A DNA stretch of 53,006 bases from Neobacillus citreus (GTDB taxonomy: Bacteria; Bacillota; Bacilli; Bacillales; Cytobacillaceae). A model generated the notes under the pieces. The model did no database searches. It was not told the origin of the DNA and saw only the letters and a program-made list of their open reading frames with translations. Where the stretch lies: assembly GCF_018343545.2 (NCBI RefSeq), contig NZ_JAGYPE020000040.1, positions 1 to 53,006 on the forward strand, written 5' to 3'. Made by a program: the position numbers and the translations under genes. The stretch's first letter is position 1. Each line of letters begins with the position of its first letter. Below are positions 1 through 8,278 of the stretch, piece by piece.

Positions 1-72
1 TAAGCTAACCACTACTACTGCCTTCGTGGCTCGGGACTTACACCCTAGAGACTGCACCCATGCCGGGCGCAC
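1..72 (-). mobile_element. 5' end of a group II intron, cut by window edge
   Basis: Read on the minus strand, this segment starts GTGCGCCCGGCATGGGTGCA and continues with AGGGTGTAAGTCCCGAGCC. The GTGCG start and the GGGTG-AAGTCCC helix are typical of the first domain of bacterial group II introns. The ribozyme body and any reverse transcriptase gene would lie beyond the left edge. Just 5' of the junction is a short hairpin (84-100), the kind of target preferred by class C introns. Identification is by recognition of the 5' consensus; the class is uncertain. Confidence 0.7.
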
Positions 73-324
73 AAACAGAACTGAAGCGTATGTCACGCTT
101 TACTTCCTCAGGTTGAGGAGGTTATGAAAGAGTTTAGTCAAATTCATTGTGGGATTATTGATGCAGGTGAGGTAACAGACATAGCCGGGCACTTTAGTAT
201 TTTTACAGTACCGGTTCTCCTGTTATTTGTCGAAGGAAAAGAATCCTTGAGAGAAGCAAGAATTGTTCATCTAGATCTCTTTCGGGAGAAAATAAAAAGA
301 ATTTATGAGTCAGTCCTAAACTAA
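73..324 (+). pseudogene. Thioredoxin-family protein, 5'-truncated remnant
   Basis: In frame from position 85 the sequence reads SVCHALLPQVEEV and continues through the ATG at 124 into FSIFTVPVLLLFVEGKE, a thioredoxin fold with the cis-proline loop (TVP). The second active-site cysteine of a CSVC motif is present. The first Cys codon position (82-84) is TGA, and the N-terminal half is missing because an antisense group II intron abuts at 72/73. A 66-residue ORF from 124 with GAGGAGG just upstream could still be translated, but it lacks the active site. I read this as a dead thiol-disulfide oxidoreductase gene. Confidence 0.7.
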
Positions 325-582
325 GCTACTCAGTCTTCACTTAGGTTCATCAACCGTAATTATCACCCCATTACAGCAAAAGGAGAAAAATAGATGCAAA
401 TGCTTTATCGCTTTATATAACTGAAGTATAACCTAATAATTCTTTGTTCTTCAACTAAAACTCCGTTAGCTCAGCATTATTTATGATCAAGTTTTTATTA
501 GCTCAAATTTAATGTCAATCCAATGTAATGGGGATTCACTTTACCTTATTTATTTTTTATTCATGATTTCTTAATTCAACTC

Positions 583-616
583 AAAATGACGTGTATTAGC
601 ACACGTCATTTTTGTT
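583..616. terminator. Rho-independent terminator
   Basis: Perfect 12-bp stem AAAATGACGTGT / ACACGTCATTTT around a 6-nt loop, followed by a T-rich stretch on the plus strand. It ends the thioredoxin-remnant transcript after about 260 bases with no gene; I see nothing else between 325 and 720. Confidence 0.7.
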
Positions 617-722
617 TGTATCTATTTTATTTTTAGCTATTATCTGCCATTTCCTTCGATTAGTTAGTTAATCATTAGACAATTCTTCCGGCTTGTTTAA
701 TTGCTGTTGACGGTCATTTATA

Positions 723-911
723 CTACGGTTTGAAAAACTTGGGAGCGGGTTCTCTTCTTTCCGGACTCGTCTCTTCTCTAGCCATTCCCGAATACGTCTG
801 CGCAACCTTGACCTCTTTTTCAACATATATCTCCCCTATCACCTTCATTTTTCCTTCGGCAATCCACCGGGTTAGCATCATTTGGGTTTCACTAGTAGTA
901 TATGTTTTCAT
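723..911 (-). CDS. Small hypothetical protein (62 aa)
   Basis: This is a short charged ORF whose N-terminus (MKTYTTSETQMMLTRWIAEG) faintly resembles a helix-turn-helix of the excisionase type, followed by a basic tail. No good ribosome binding site precedes it, and the opposite strand carries a similar-length ORF. I do not recognise it, and it may not be a gene. The rest of 912-1320 holds only a terminator near 1200. Confidence 0.25.
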   Translation of the reverse strand: MKTYTTSETQMMLTRWIAEGKMKVIGEIYVEKEVKVAQTYSGMAREETSPERREPAPKFFKP

Positions 912-1185
912 TTTAACAGGTTAAGGGCAAATTTGTTAAATTTATTTGTATCTTCTTGTACGGTTTGTAAACTGCATGCACCTTGGTTTAACCGTCTTCG
1001 CTTTTTATTCAACGCTACAGCAAGCACCCATTAAATACCCATTTCGCCACATTAACCATTTTAACGGGTGTCATCAAAATTATTATGGGTGCTATGAAGT
1101 TAGGTCGTTTAAAAACTTATTGATAAAATTGCCGTTCATAACAAGCCTGGTGGACTTGAGAAAGTTGCTGGTCATTAATCATGGT

Positions 1186-1220
1186 AAAGAACACACTCAT
1201 TTTTGAAGTGTGTTTTTTTA
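1186..1220. terminator. Rho-independent terminator
   Basis: Stem AACACACT / AGTGTGTT with flanking A/T pairing, then a seven-T run on the plus strand. It lies downstream of the minus-strand gene ending at 1322 and could act in either direction. Confidence 0.6.
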
Positions 1221-1321
1221 TCCTCGTAAGATTGTAAACTAATATACTAAAACTATTGAATGGCATTCTAAAGTTAACATAATAAAATTATTGTTTACTA
1301 ATCTATTTTGAAACATGGTCA

Positions 1322-1696
1322 TCAAATACCTTTTGGAAAATGAAAGATTACATATTTTCTAGTCCACATTTCACTTGAAACCATTATTTCCCCTTGTTCA
1401 TTTTGAAAAACAAAGCCCGAACCTAGTTGTTCTTTAAAAAACCAGCCTTTATCTTCCATTAATCTTTTTAAATTTTCATACGCTCTCCCTTGTTTCATTT
1501 CTGATACATACCATTGGTAACTGTCTTCCTCTGTGATTTTAACAATATTTCCATTCGATTTATTCACCTTATTTATCACTTCGGATTTTGAAATTGATCT
1601 GATCGGAAGAGAAGGATAATAAACATCCTTCAGATATATCAATAGGACTCCGAATAAAATTAATACAATAGTACCTGTCCTAACCCATTTCCCCAT
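1322..1696 (-). CDS. Membrane-anchored hypothetical protein (124 aa)
   Basis: One N-terminal membrane segment (about residues 5-22, TGTIVLILFGVLLIYL) is followed by a hydrophilic domain of about 100 residues with several aromatic and charged patches. The ATG at 1696 is chosen over an upstream in-frame GTG because AAGGTAGG lies about 8 nt before it. I do not recognise a family. Topology suggests the domain faces the outside or the periplasm-like space. It stands alone with no obvious operon partner; the gap up to 1958 holds repeats. Confidence 0.6.
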   Translation of the reverse strand: MGKWVRTGTIVLILFGVLLIYLKDVYYPSLPIRSISKSEVINKVNKSNGNIVKITEEDSYQWYVSEMKQGRAYENLKRLMEDKGWFFKEQLGSGFVFQNEQGEIMVSSEMWTRKYVIFHFPKGI

Positions 1697-1858
1697 GAGG
1701 AACACCTACCTTAATACTGAGAGATGACAACTGATTAGGCCTATTTTACAACAACCAATAAGGCATTACCAATCATTTCCACATGATGATATAAGAATTG
1801 GCTATTAATCTACCGGACCACTGATCGGCGGCTATTTTTTTCCGAACTTTCTACTTAG

Positions 1859-1950
1859 TACGGACATTTACTCGGTTTTTTCACCGTTTTTGTCCGTAGG
1901 AATCCTTCTTACGGACAGTTCCTCTGCTTTTTTCACCCGCTTTGTCCGAA
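1859..1950. repeat. Tandem pair of GGACA...TGTCC repeats (pair 1)
   Basis: Two about 40-bp units (1859-1898, 1910-1950) begin TACGGACA and end TGTCCG(T/A)A. Between lie a TTCCTC-like block and TTTTTTCACC. The units repeat with a 51-bp period, joined by GTAGGAATCCTTCT. A second pair with the same layout is at 21927-22019. They lie between genes and encode nothing obvious. Confidence 0.75.
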
Positions 1951-1957
1951 GGTGGTC

Positions 1958-2000
1958 TGAAAGGTGATGCATGAGAACCGTCCCCATGCATCACCTTTCA
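1958..2000. repeat. GGGGACGGTTCTC-core hairpin repeat (copy A)
   Basis: Perfect 16-bp arms TGAAAGGTGATGCATG / CATGCATCACCTTTCA enclose the loop AGAACCGTCCC. It abuts the stop codon of the DUF2383 gene. It is the most intact of six related hairpins in the window. The core stays constant while the arms differ, as in REP-type elements. Confidence 0.75.
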
Positions 2001-2432
2001 TCAATGAAGCAATTGTCGTAACTCCTGTGCGATTCTGCGGTTTGTATCGATCACTTCTTCGACGATGCGTTTGCTTTCTGGGTCCAGGTCTCCCTTTACG
2101 AGTTCTTCCGAATATTCAACACCATATTGCTCCATTCCCTTTAAAGCATCCTGGATTATCCCTTCAGTTTCATCTGGGACGATCATCTTATGCATGTAGC
2201 TTTTTAGCTTGCCTGAGACTCCTTCACTATCTGCAGGAACTCCATGTAAATTTTGAATCCGTTCGGCTAGAACTTCGGCCGATTGCTTCGCCTCTTGCTG
2301 CAGGGACTGAAACTTCTGCTTTATCGCTGTTTCCTCCAGCTTTTGGATATGATGTTCAAAAGCGTGAATTCCCATATAGGTTCCTCTTAATAATGTGTTT
2401 AATTCCTCAATGACTACCTCTTCTTTGTCCAT
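2001..2432 (-). CDS. DUF2383 four-helix-bundle (ferritin-like) protein
   Basis: A 143-residue all-helical, charged protein. The N-terminal part (ELNTLLRGTYMGIHAFEHHI) and later ERIQNLHGVP match the DUF2383/PA2169-type ferritin-like bundle, with Glu/His-rich helices. There is no signal peptide or membrane segment, so it is probably cytosolic. The ATG at 2432 is chosen because GAGG lies about 11 nt upstream; an in-frame GTG lies three codons earlier. Function in the family is unknown, and stress or spore roles are often suggested. It is monocistronic, and its stop abuts a perfect hairpin repeat. Confidence 0.7.
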   Translation of the reverse strand: MDKEEVVIEELNTLLRGTYMGIHAFEHHIQKLEETAIKQKFQSLQQEAKQSAEVLAERIQNLHGVPADSEGVSGKLKSYMHKMIVPDETEGIIQDALKGMEQYGVEYSEELVKGDLDPESKRIVEEVIDTNRRIAQELRQLLH

Positions 2433-2612
2433 TCGTTTCACATCCTCAAGGTTTATTATGAAGCGTGTGAGAGGTTTTATCCTATCTTTTGTTGTTTCGA
2501 ATTAAACCATAAAAATATTATTATGTCAGCATAATTCCATGCTTGTCCATTTCACTCATATTCCTTCTATCATAGCATGTACTATCCCTTAGAGATAAGG
2601 AGGTGATTCATT

Positions 2613-2711
2613 TTGTCTGACGGATATGGAATGGGCACATCTTTTGCGTTAATCGTAGTGCTTTTCGTCCTCTTGATTATCGTTGGTACACAGTTTATGA
2701 TGGGGTACTAA
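2613..2711 (+). CDS. YjcZ-family sporulation peptide (32 aa)
   Basis: A TTG start at 2613 is preceded by a near-perfect AAGGAGGTGAT site. The peptide begins MSDGYGMGTSFALIVVLFVL and carries a single hydrophobic helix rich in Ile/Val/Leu, ending in MMGY. This is the pattern of the YjcZ/SscA small sporulation proteins: a short Gly/Tyr head, then SFALIVVLFILLIIVG. These are small membrane or coat-associated peptides made in sporulating cells. A strong terminator follows at 2747. It stands alone as a single-gene unit. Confidence 0.8.
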   Translation: MSDGYGMGTSFALIVVLFVLLIIVGTQFMMGY

Positions 2712-2746
2712 GCTTACAATCAAAATTGTAACGACTCATTTTATGG

Positions 2747-2776
2747 ATAGAAGCGTCAAAAGGCGCTTCTATTTTC
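2747..2776 (+). terminator. Rho-independent terminator of the YjcZ-type gene
   Basis: Stem ATAGAAGCG / CGCTTCTAT, loop of 8, followed by TTTTCTATAT. It lies 35 bases after the stop codon. Confidence 0.75.
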
Positions 2777-2897
2777 TATATATTAAAAAAGTGTCAACAA
2801 AATTCGATATACCTAAAAGCAGTTAGAAAAATGGGTTCTGCTCTCCGGTGTGTTAAGGCGTTAAATGACTAAAGGACTGACCTATAGATCATTAACA

Positions 2898-3995
2898 TTA
2901 TTGACTTTCCGTTCGAAACAGCACCGATTCCCTTCCTTGTCCCTTTAACAACACGCGATTCTCTGCTTCTATTAATTGTATTTGCTTAAAATAACAGATT
3001 TCCTCACAGAGTTTGCAGTCGACGCAATTTGCTGGTATTAGCTTGATCTGCGTGGCGCCATTTTCTGTTTCTTGGACAAGTGCGTTGGTAGGACAGAGAA
3101 TGGAACAGGCTCCGCACAAAGTGCAATCAGACAAGATCATTGGCACCCGAACATTCTTTTCTGTTTGTAGGTCTTTATTCTTGATAAGTTGATTCAAAAA
3201 CAAGTTTCGCTTCACCATATAGGGGTAGGTGGATTCTTTAAAAACTTTTTCCATCACACCGTTGGCTGCCACATTCCATTCTTTTCGAATGAGCGAAGCC
3301 GAATCGCTCTTGAGCTTTTCCTGGTACGGTTTAATTTCAGCGCAGCCGAGAGTTTCTTTCACTGCCAGCTTATGAACGTCCTTCCATTCCCTCCATATGG
3401 AATGAAATAAGGATCGCTTGCTCTTATCCAGCCCTTCTAATTCTGTTGACTTCTTCAAGGCCAAAGCCAAATCCATACACTTGCCGCTCATCCTTTCTGC
3501 AGCAGCCAATTCTCTTTGCCACAACTCTTCTCCCTGTTTTATTTCACACCTATCGCATCCCCCATCAGGAAGGTGAATCGACAGATTGTCACATTCCTCA
3601 AGAAAGGTAAGCCAGGCTTCTCGTGGTATGCTGCCGAGGCAGGGAACAGCGACTGCTGCCACACATTCCTCTTTAATGGAATGTCTTTGGCAATGCAAAT
3701 AAACGTGTTCGCTTTCTTTGCATGTGTGCAAAACCGTTTCAACCAAATGGTGGAGAGAATGCCGATTGGAGGAAAGTGCGCTTGTTGGACAAACCGTTGT
3801 ACATAATCCACATTCTAAACAGGAATCGGTAATCTCGAGTGTATCCTTCGTAAACGTGATGCAGTTTGTTGGACAAGAGTCAACACACTGCCGGCATGTA
3901 CTTTTAGGCGATATCAATCGAGTACAAAGATTTGCTTCAATCATAAGCGTTGTTGTATTTTTCTCAATTGCCTTTGCCCAGGTCATCAGATTCAT
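2898..3995 (-). CDS. Four-cluster [4Fe-4S] ferredoxin-like electron carrier
   Basis: A 365-residue protein with two pairs of ferredoxin-type Cys motifs. One pair is near the N-terminus (CRQCVDSCPTNC and CLECGLCTTVCP, about residues 35-80), the other near the C-terminus (CTLCGACSILCP and CVDCKLCEEICY). The middle adds further cysteines (LHCQRH, VPCLGSIPREAW, GGCDRCEIKQG), somewhat like the Cys-rich electron-relay domain of MvhD-type proteins. No signal peptide, so cytosolic. It is the last gene of the dmsABC-type operon, starting 88 bases after dmsC and split from it by a hairpin repeat. It probably passes electrons to or from this system; the partner is inferred. AGAGGAGG supports the start. 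Confidence 0.75.
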   Translation of the reverse strand: MNLMTWAKAIEKNTTTLMIEANLCTRLISPKSTCRQCVDSCPTNCITFTKDTLEITDSCLECGLCTTVCPTSALSSNRHSLHHLVETVLHTCKESEHVYLHCQRHSIKEECVAAVAVPCLGSIPREAWLTFLEECDNLSIHLPDGGCDRCEIKQGEELWQRELAAAERMSGKCMDLALALKKSTELEGLDKSKRSLFHSIWREWKDVHKLAVKETLGCAEIKPYQEKLKSDSASLIRKEWNVAANGVMEKVFKESTYPYMVKRNLFLNQLIKNKDLQTEKNVRVPMILSDCTLCGACSILCPTNALVQETENGATQIKLIPANCVDCKLCEEICYFKQIQLIEAENRVLLKGQGRESVLFRTESQ

Positions 3996-4050
3996 TCCAA
4001 ACCAGCCTCCTCTCTAGCTTATAAAACAATCTAAACCTACAAGTGAACAT

Positions 4051-4077
4051 GATGCATGAGAACCGTCCCCATGCATC
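4051..4077. repeat. GGGGACGGTTCTC-core hairpin repeat (copy B)
   Basis: Arms GATGCATG / CATGCATC enclose AGAACCGTCCC, the same loop as copy A. It sits between dmsC and the ferredoxin gene inside the operon. Confidence 0.7.
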
Positions 4078-4083
4078 ACTTAC

Positions 4084-4887
4084 CTACAAATGAACGGCCG
4101 TTTCGTAAAATTGAAAGCGGGCCAAGAACTCACTAATTAATAGGAGCAAAAACACCACGGAATAGGTGATGCCCGTCTGCTTTTGTTTGCCGATTGAGTT
4201 GATTGCAAGAATGGCAAACGCAATGACAAACGTGAACAGCCGCAGCCAAAAAATAAACTGACCTGTCATTAATCGCAGGCTCTCACCCGCTTGCGGCAGG
4301 CCGCCTTGAAGCCCCGAGAAATAGAGCAGCATCACAATTGCCGCTGCAATGAAGCCAAATAGGACAAATGTGGTGATCTTCATCGACAGCTCTCCACGAA
4401 TCAGTAAAAACAACCCAACAAATAATGGTCCTAAAAGAATAGAAGTTAAAAAGAACATCATCATGGTCGTCATCCCGTTCCAAGCTGGAATCACTGGAAT
4501 CATATAAATTTTGGCTGAAGAGAAAATCGCGATTCCGCCGAGGATTGCCGCGATTGCACCACTTATGCCGCGCCAGGTCGACACATCTTTAAACCAAAAC
4601 CAGGTGTACAGGAGGCTTAGGCCAACAAAGGCACCGTAAAAGGTTACCTCACGGCTAAGCCATGAGACCTTGATATTTAAAATTGCCCGATAGGCTGCAA
4701 ATGGATGGCCTAAATGAAACATAGAGACTAGGACTGCCACCCCGCCAATCACCACAAGTGAAAGCGAAATAAGCAATCCGGTTTTCCATTGGATCGTGTT
4801 CTTCCAGTCCATCCACCAAAGCGTCACAATCCCGCCGACGGCTAGTTGTGATAATACAGTAAAGATCACGAGTGGCAGCTCATGCAT
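4084..4887 (-). CDS. dmsC: DmsC-type membrane anchor of molybdoenzyme reductase
   Basis: A 267-residue protein with about eight membrane helices. It starts MHELPLVIFTVLSQLAVGG and contains LGHPFAAYRAI and WLSREV, the hallmarks of DmsC, the quinol-oxidising anchor of DMSO reductase. It would take electrons from menaquinol and hand them to DmsB. Its start overlaps the dmsB stop by one base (TAATG), showing translational coupling. Gene order A-B-C matches the classical enzyme. The substrate is not shown by sequence: DMSO, other S- or N-oxides, or related acceptors are possible. Confidence 0.88.
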   Translation of the reverse strand: MHELPLVIFTVLSQLAVGGIVTLWWMDWKNTIQWKTGLLISLSLVVIGGVAVLVSMFHLGHPFAAYRAILNIKVSWLSREVTFYGAFVGLSLLYTWFWFKDVSTWRGISGAIAAILGGIAIFSSAKIYMIPVIPAWNGMTTMMMFFLTSILLGPLFVGLFLLIRGELSMKITTFVLFGFIAAAIVMLLYFSGLQGGLPQAGESLRLMTGQFIFWLRLFTFVIAFAILAINSIGKQKQTGITYSVVFLLLLISEFLARFQFYETAVHL

Positions 4888-5450
4888 TACGATGACCTCC
4901 TTGTTTGTTTGCCTGGCTTTGGCAAAATAAACTGTGTCGTTGGATGGGTAATCGAAGGGTCGGCAAAGGTCGGCACGATGCTAACACCATTTGCCGGCTG
5001 GACCTCATTATAATCGACGATTTGAATCGCCTCCAACGGACATTTTTCTACACAGATGGGCAATTGGCCCACATCTAAACGTTCATGGCACATGCTGCAT
5101 TTGTCCATTTTTCTTTTAACCGGATTGTACACAGGAACCTTATATGGACAGGCCTTGCCGCACATTTGGCAGCCAATGCACAGCTCCTGATTGTGGACGA
5201 CAATTCCGTCCTCCCGCTTCGTATAGGCACCAACCGGGCAAGCCTTTTTACAGGCTGGGTCCTCACAGTGATTGCAGGCGGTGGACACAAATGCCCGGAC
5301 AGGCGTACCGACAATGTCCTCCGGCAATTCCGTTACCCGGCGCCGCCGCATCTCCGGTTCAAGCTGATAAAAACTTTTACACGATATTTCACAAGCGTGA
5401 CAGCCGATGCAGCGCTCAATATTTACTAAAAACCCTAGCTTTTTCGCCAT
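4887..5450 (-). CDS. dmsB: DmsB-type four-[4Fe-4S] electron transfer subunit
   Basis: 187 residues with four Cys motifs in order: CIGCHACEISC (from residue 14), CNHCEDPACKKACP, CIGCQMCGKACP and CSMCHERLDVGQLPICVEKCP. This is the DmsB/PhsB/NrfC family that carries electrons from the membrane anchor to the molybdenum subunit. It lies 12 bases after dmsA and overlaps dmsC. It has no export signal of its own, which fits co-export with Tat-tagged DmsA. The nearby 11009-11584 product is a paralogue. Confidence 0.9.
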   Translation of the reverse strand: MAKKLGFLVNIERCIGCHACEISCKSFYQLEPEMRRRRVTELPEDIVGTPVRAFVSTACNHCEDPACKKACPVGAYTKREDGIVVHNQELCIGCQMCGKACPYKVPVYNPVKRKMDKCSMCHERLDVGQLPICVEKCPLEAIQIVDYNEVQPANGVSIVPTFADPSITHPTTQFILPKPGKQTRRSS

Positions 5451-5462
5451 GGTTGCTCCCCC

Positions 5463-7664
5463 TTACGCTTTTTCAATATTGACAAAGTTGTCGTGAAAGG
5501 CAATTCCGCGCTGCCCTTTTTGATATTCACCCATATCTTCCGCCAACGCCTTTACCGTAAAATTCTCCGTATAATTGACACCCTTCCACCAGCCTTCATA
5601 CATGACAACCGTATCTGGCGGTACCATCTTTGTTATCTTAGCAGGCAATGTCATATGGCCAGTTTCGTTTATGATTTTGACAATATCGTCGTTCTGAATT
5701 CCCTTTTTCCTCGCCAATTCGGGATGGATCTCAAGGAATGGATGATCCTGAATCGCCATCAGCCAATCTTGATGCTGAAATTGGCTGTGAATCCCAAATT
5801 TCCAGTGCGGCGACATACAGCGAATCGGATATTCCTTGGGCGCTTTATACTCTTCTGTAAATACAGGAAGCGGGTGATGGCCATATTCAACTGCTTTTTT
5901 TGAAAAAAATTCATATTTGCCGGATGGTGTTCGAAACTTTAAGTCCTCCCAGGCTACCGTAATTTTTTCATTTGCTTTTGCCGTACCTCCTTTTTTCCTG
6001 AGGTCTTCCCAGCTGTCAATGTTAAACAGCTCTTTTATTTCATCATTGAACTCTTTTTCGACCCAATCCTTAGGGTCGCCGGAGGTTGGAAATGTACACG
6101 AGCCCGAACTTAACTGGTTTAATTTTTCCGATAGACCCATGGCAATTTCCAAGTCACTCTTTGCTTCATATAGTGGTTTGATCGCTTGTTCGTTGACATT
6201 CATCCAATAGTGCCAGTAGCTGACATTGATCCCGACCGACTCAAACGGGGTGGTGACCGGCAGGACGATGTCGGAATATTCAACGGTTTGCGTCATATAT
6301 AAATCAGCGGTCACGATTAAATCCATTTGATCAAACGCTTTTTTCACTACGGTTGGTTCCGGATCTTGGGCTAACGGGTTGCGGCAGGCAATCCACATCA
6401 TCTTAATCGGCGGATCATTGGCTGCTAAAACCTGGGCCCCGAAATTGTTCATATTCACATAACGGTCCTCTTCTCCGCCGCTTCCTTCTGGTGCACCAAA
6501 GCCCATCGTGTAGTAATTGAAACCCCATGTTTCTTCGCCAATATAGTTGACACCGCCGCCTCGTTTGCCAATGTTTCCGGTAATCGCAGCAAGGGCATCG
6601 ATCGCCCGGACCATAGCGCCGCCATTGACGTGACGCTGCATCCCGAAACCAATCCAAATGTTGGCTGGTTTGGCTGTCGCATATTCACGTGCCAAGCGTT
6701 CAATCACTGGCTGTGGAACACCCGTTTTTTCCGCCGCCCATTCAACCGTAATATTCTTGTTTACATAAGCGAAGAATTCCGAGAAACCAATTGAATTCGC
6801 GGCAACCCACTCCTTATCATACAATTGATGATCGAAGATATAGCGGATCATACCAAGTGCCAGAGCCCCATCTGTACTTGCTTTCACCTGGATATACTCA
6901 TCGGCTTTTGAGGCTGTTTGCGTAATCAGCGGGTCTATGACGACCAGCTTTGTCCCGCGCTCCTTCGCCTGTTCAATAAAATACATCGAATGCGCCGAAG
7001 TCCAGGCAGGGTTTGCTCCCCAAAGGATGATATAGTTCGCGTCGAGAAATTGCTCCGGATCATTGTTATAGGCAGCGCCCATATCAAAGCCTTGGGCATC
7101 CGAACCGGCTGGGTCACATGGAGTCCCTTGAGCCCGGGTTGTATAGCCGATACTCGACAGCATTCCTTCGGTTGCATAGTTTAAAATATTGAAGTTGCCT
7201 GAATATTTATTTAGACAAATAGGAAGTGTGCTGCCGTATTCCTTTTTTATTTCCAGAATCTTTTTGGCAATAATGGTGTAAGCTTCATCCCAGCTAATCC
7301 GTTCCCAATTGCCGCTGCCCCGGCCCTTTTGCCGCATCGGATATTTAATCCGGTCGGGTGAATAAACCACACGAGGATACGTATTTCCCTTAACACACAG
7401 CCTCCCTTTCGTATAACTGTTGTTTTCGTTTCCAGTGATAAAGGTAATTCTGCCGTCCTCAACGGTTGTTAAAATCGAACAAGTATCATAGCAGTTGCGC
7501 GGACAAGCATTATAGAATTGCTGGACTTTTCCGTTTGCTTTGGCTGCCGCTTTCGAAACCAGCCCATTTGGCGCCTGACTGCCGGCGGCACCTAGTCCCA
7601 AAAGGGCTGTTAATGAAGCGGACCCCTTTAAGAAATTTCGGCGTGTAATCGATTCCGTTAACAT
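5463..7664 (-). CDS. dmsA: DmsA-type molybdopterin oxidoreductase, Tat-exported
   Basis: 733 residues. The N-terminus carries a twin-arginine signal (TRRNFLKG, residues 7-14, then a hydrophobic stretch). The [4Fe-4S] ligands are C54, C58, C62 (CPRNCYDTC) and C90 (GRLCVKG). Molybdopterin-binding blocks follow (ILWGANPAWTSAHSM, VVIDPLITQTASKADEYIQV, WIACRNPLAQDP), with the C-terminal MGD domain ending in VNIEKA. By eye, S188 in AGSDAQGF falls at the serine Mo-ligand position of DmsA; C183 is a nearby alternative. Size and order fit the DMSO reductase family. It overlaps its chaperone gene by 7 bases. Substrate unknown. Confidence 0.87.
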   Translation of the reverse strand: MLTESITRRNFLKGSASLTALLGLGAAGSQAPNGLVSKAAAKANGKVQQFYNACPRNCYDTCSILTTVEDGRITFITGNENNSYTKGRLCVKGNTYPRVVYSPDRIKYPMRQKGRGSGNWERISWDEAYTIIAKKILEIKKEYGSTLPICLNKYSGNFNILNYATEGMLSSIGYTTRAQGTPCDPAGSDAQGFDMGAAYNNDPEQFLDANYIILWGANPAWTSAHSMYFIEQAKERGTKLVVIDPLITQTASKADEYIQVKASTDGALALGMIRYIFDHQLYDKEWVAANSIGFSEFFAYVNKNITVEWAAEKTGVPQPVIERLAREYATAKPANIWIGFGMQRHVNGGAMVRAIDALAAITGNIGKRGGGVNYIGEETWGFNYYTMGFGAPEGSGGEEDRYVNMNNFGAQVLAANDPPIKMMWIACRNPLAQDPEPTVVKKAFDQMDLIVTADLYMTQTVEYSDIVLPVTTPFESVGINVSYWHYWMNVNEQAIKPLYEAKSDLEIAMGLSEKLNQLSSGSCTFPTSGDPKDWVEKEFNDEIKELFNIDSWEDLRKKGGTAKANEKITVAWEDLKFRTPSGKYEFFSKKAVEYGHHPLPVFTEEYKAPKEYPIRCMSPHWKFGIHSQFQHQDWLMAIQDHPFLEIHPELARKKGIQNDDIVKIINETGHMTLPAKITKMVPPDTVVMYEGWWKGVNYTENFTVKALAEDMGEYQKGQRGIAFHDNFVNIEKA

Positions 7665-8278
7665 ATGACGGCCCCCTCTTCTTCCATTAATAATTTTTCC
7701 TGCTGTAAAAATCCTTTCAATAAATAGGCAAACGCCAACGTAATCGGATTTCGGCTGTGCTCCTCAATTTTGCAGCAGTGTATCTCGCACCATTTCAAAA
7801 GGTGATTTTTCAAGAACAAGTGCAGGACTTCCTTCTTCTCCTCAAATCTGATTAAATACAGAATAAATTCCAATTCAAATTGGAGATGATCATCAGGCAT
7901 CTGCCCCTCCATGTCCACCTGCAGTCCTTCATGATAATAAAAGTTGCGAACCTTCAATGTCTCAGCCTGCATTACTGTGCCTTCAATGTTAAGATAACTA
8001 GACTCATAGGGCGACGCTAATAGTTTGTTAGGACCGACAAAAAGCCGGTTATAATCGTATTCTAATGTTTCCAGAGTTTGTTCGTTGATGTCAGCTAGCA
8101 GGTTTAACGCTTTTGTTCCCCATTCATTTTTCCTTATGGCTGGCTTGCTTGAAAGACAAGCTGCAACTGTTTGCCATTCACCAAGGGTTAATTTCATTAA
8201 GTCCCCCCTATAGTAATGCCAACAAAGCTGGTATATCTCGACTCTTTCATCCTGCCTGTCGATCCATTTTTCATTCAT
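7658..8278 (-). CDS. TorD/DmsD-family molybdoenzyme chaperone
   Basis: A 206-residue helical protein with the family signature EYDYNRLFVGPNKLLASPYE (residues 73-92) and MPDDHLQFELEFILYL (from 127). These proteins bind the Tat leader of the molybdenum subunit and hold it for cofactor insertion before export. The gene overlaps the following dmsA by 7 bases and the preceding lipoprotein gene by 8, so all are translated as one unit. This pairing supports its role as the private chaperone of the Tat-tagged DmsA. Confidence 0.87.
   Translation of the reverse strand: MNEKWIDRQDERVEIYQLCWHYYRGDLMKLTLGEWQTVAACLSSKPAIRKNEWGTKALNLLADINEQTLETLEYDYNRLFVGPNKLLASPYESSYLNIEGTVMQAETLKVRNFYYHEGLQVDMEGQMPDDHLQFELEFILYLIRFEEKKEVLHLFLKNHLLKWCEIHCCKIEEHSRNPITLAFAYLLKGFLQQEKLLMEEEGAVIC

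Noticed and set aside
946..1206. 86-residue plus-strand ORF
   Set aside because: No ribosome site, runs into a terminator, composition like intergenic DNA.
1859..1950. Possible CRISPR-like spaced repeats
   Set aside because: Only two units per site, with repeat-like DNA between them rather than unique spacers, and no cas genes.
6415..6703. Overlapping frames inside dmsA and similar frames inside other large genes
   Set aside because: They lie wholly within strongly supported coding genes, have no start signals and encode no recognisable domains.
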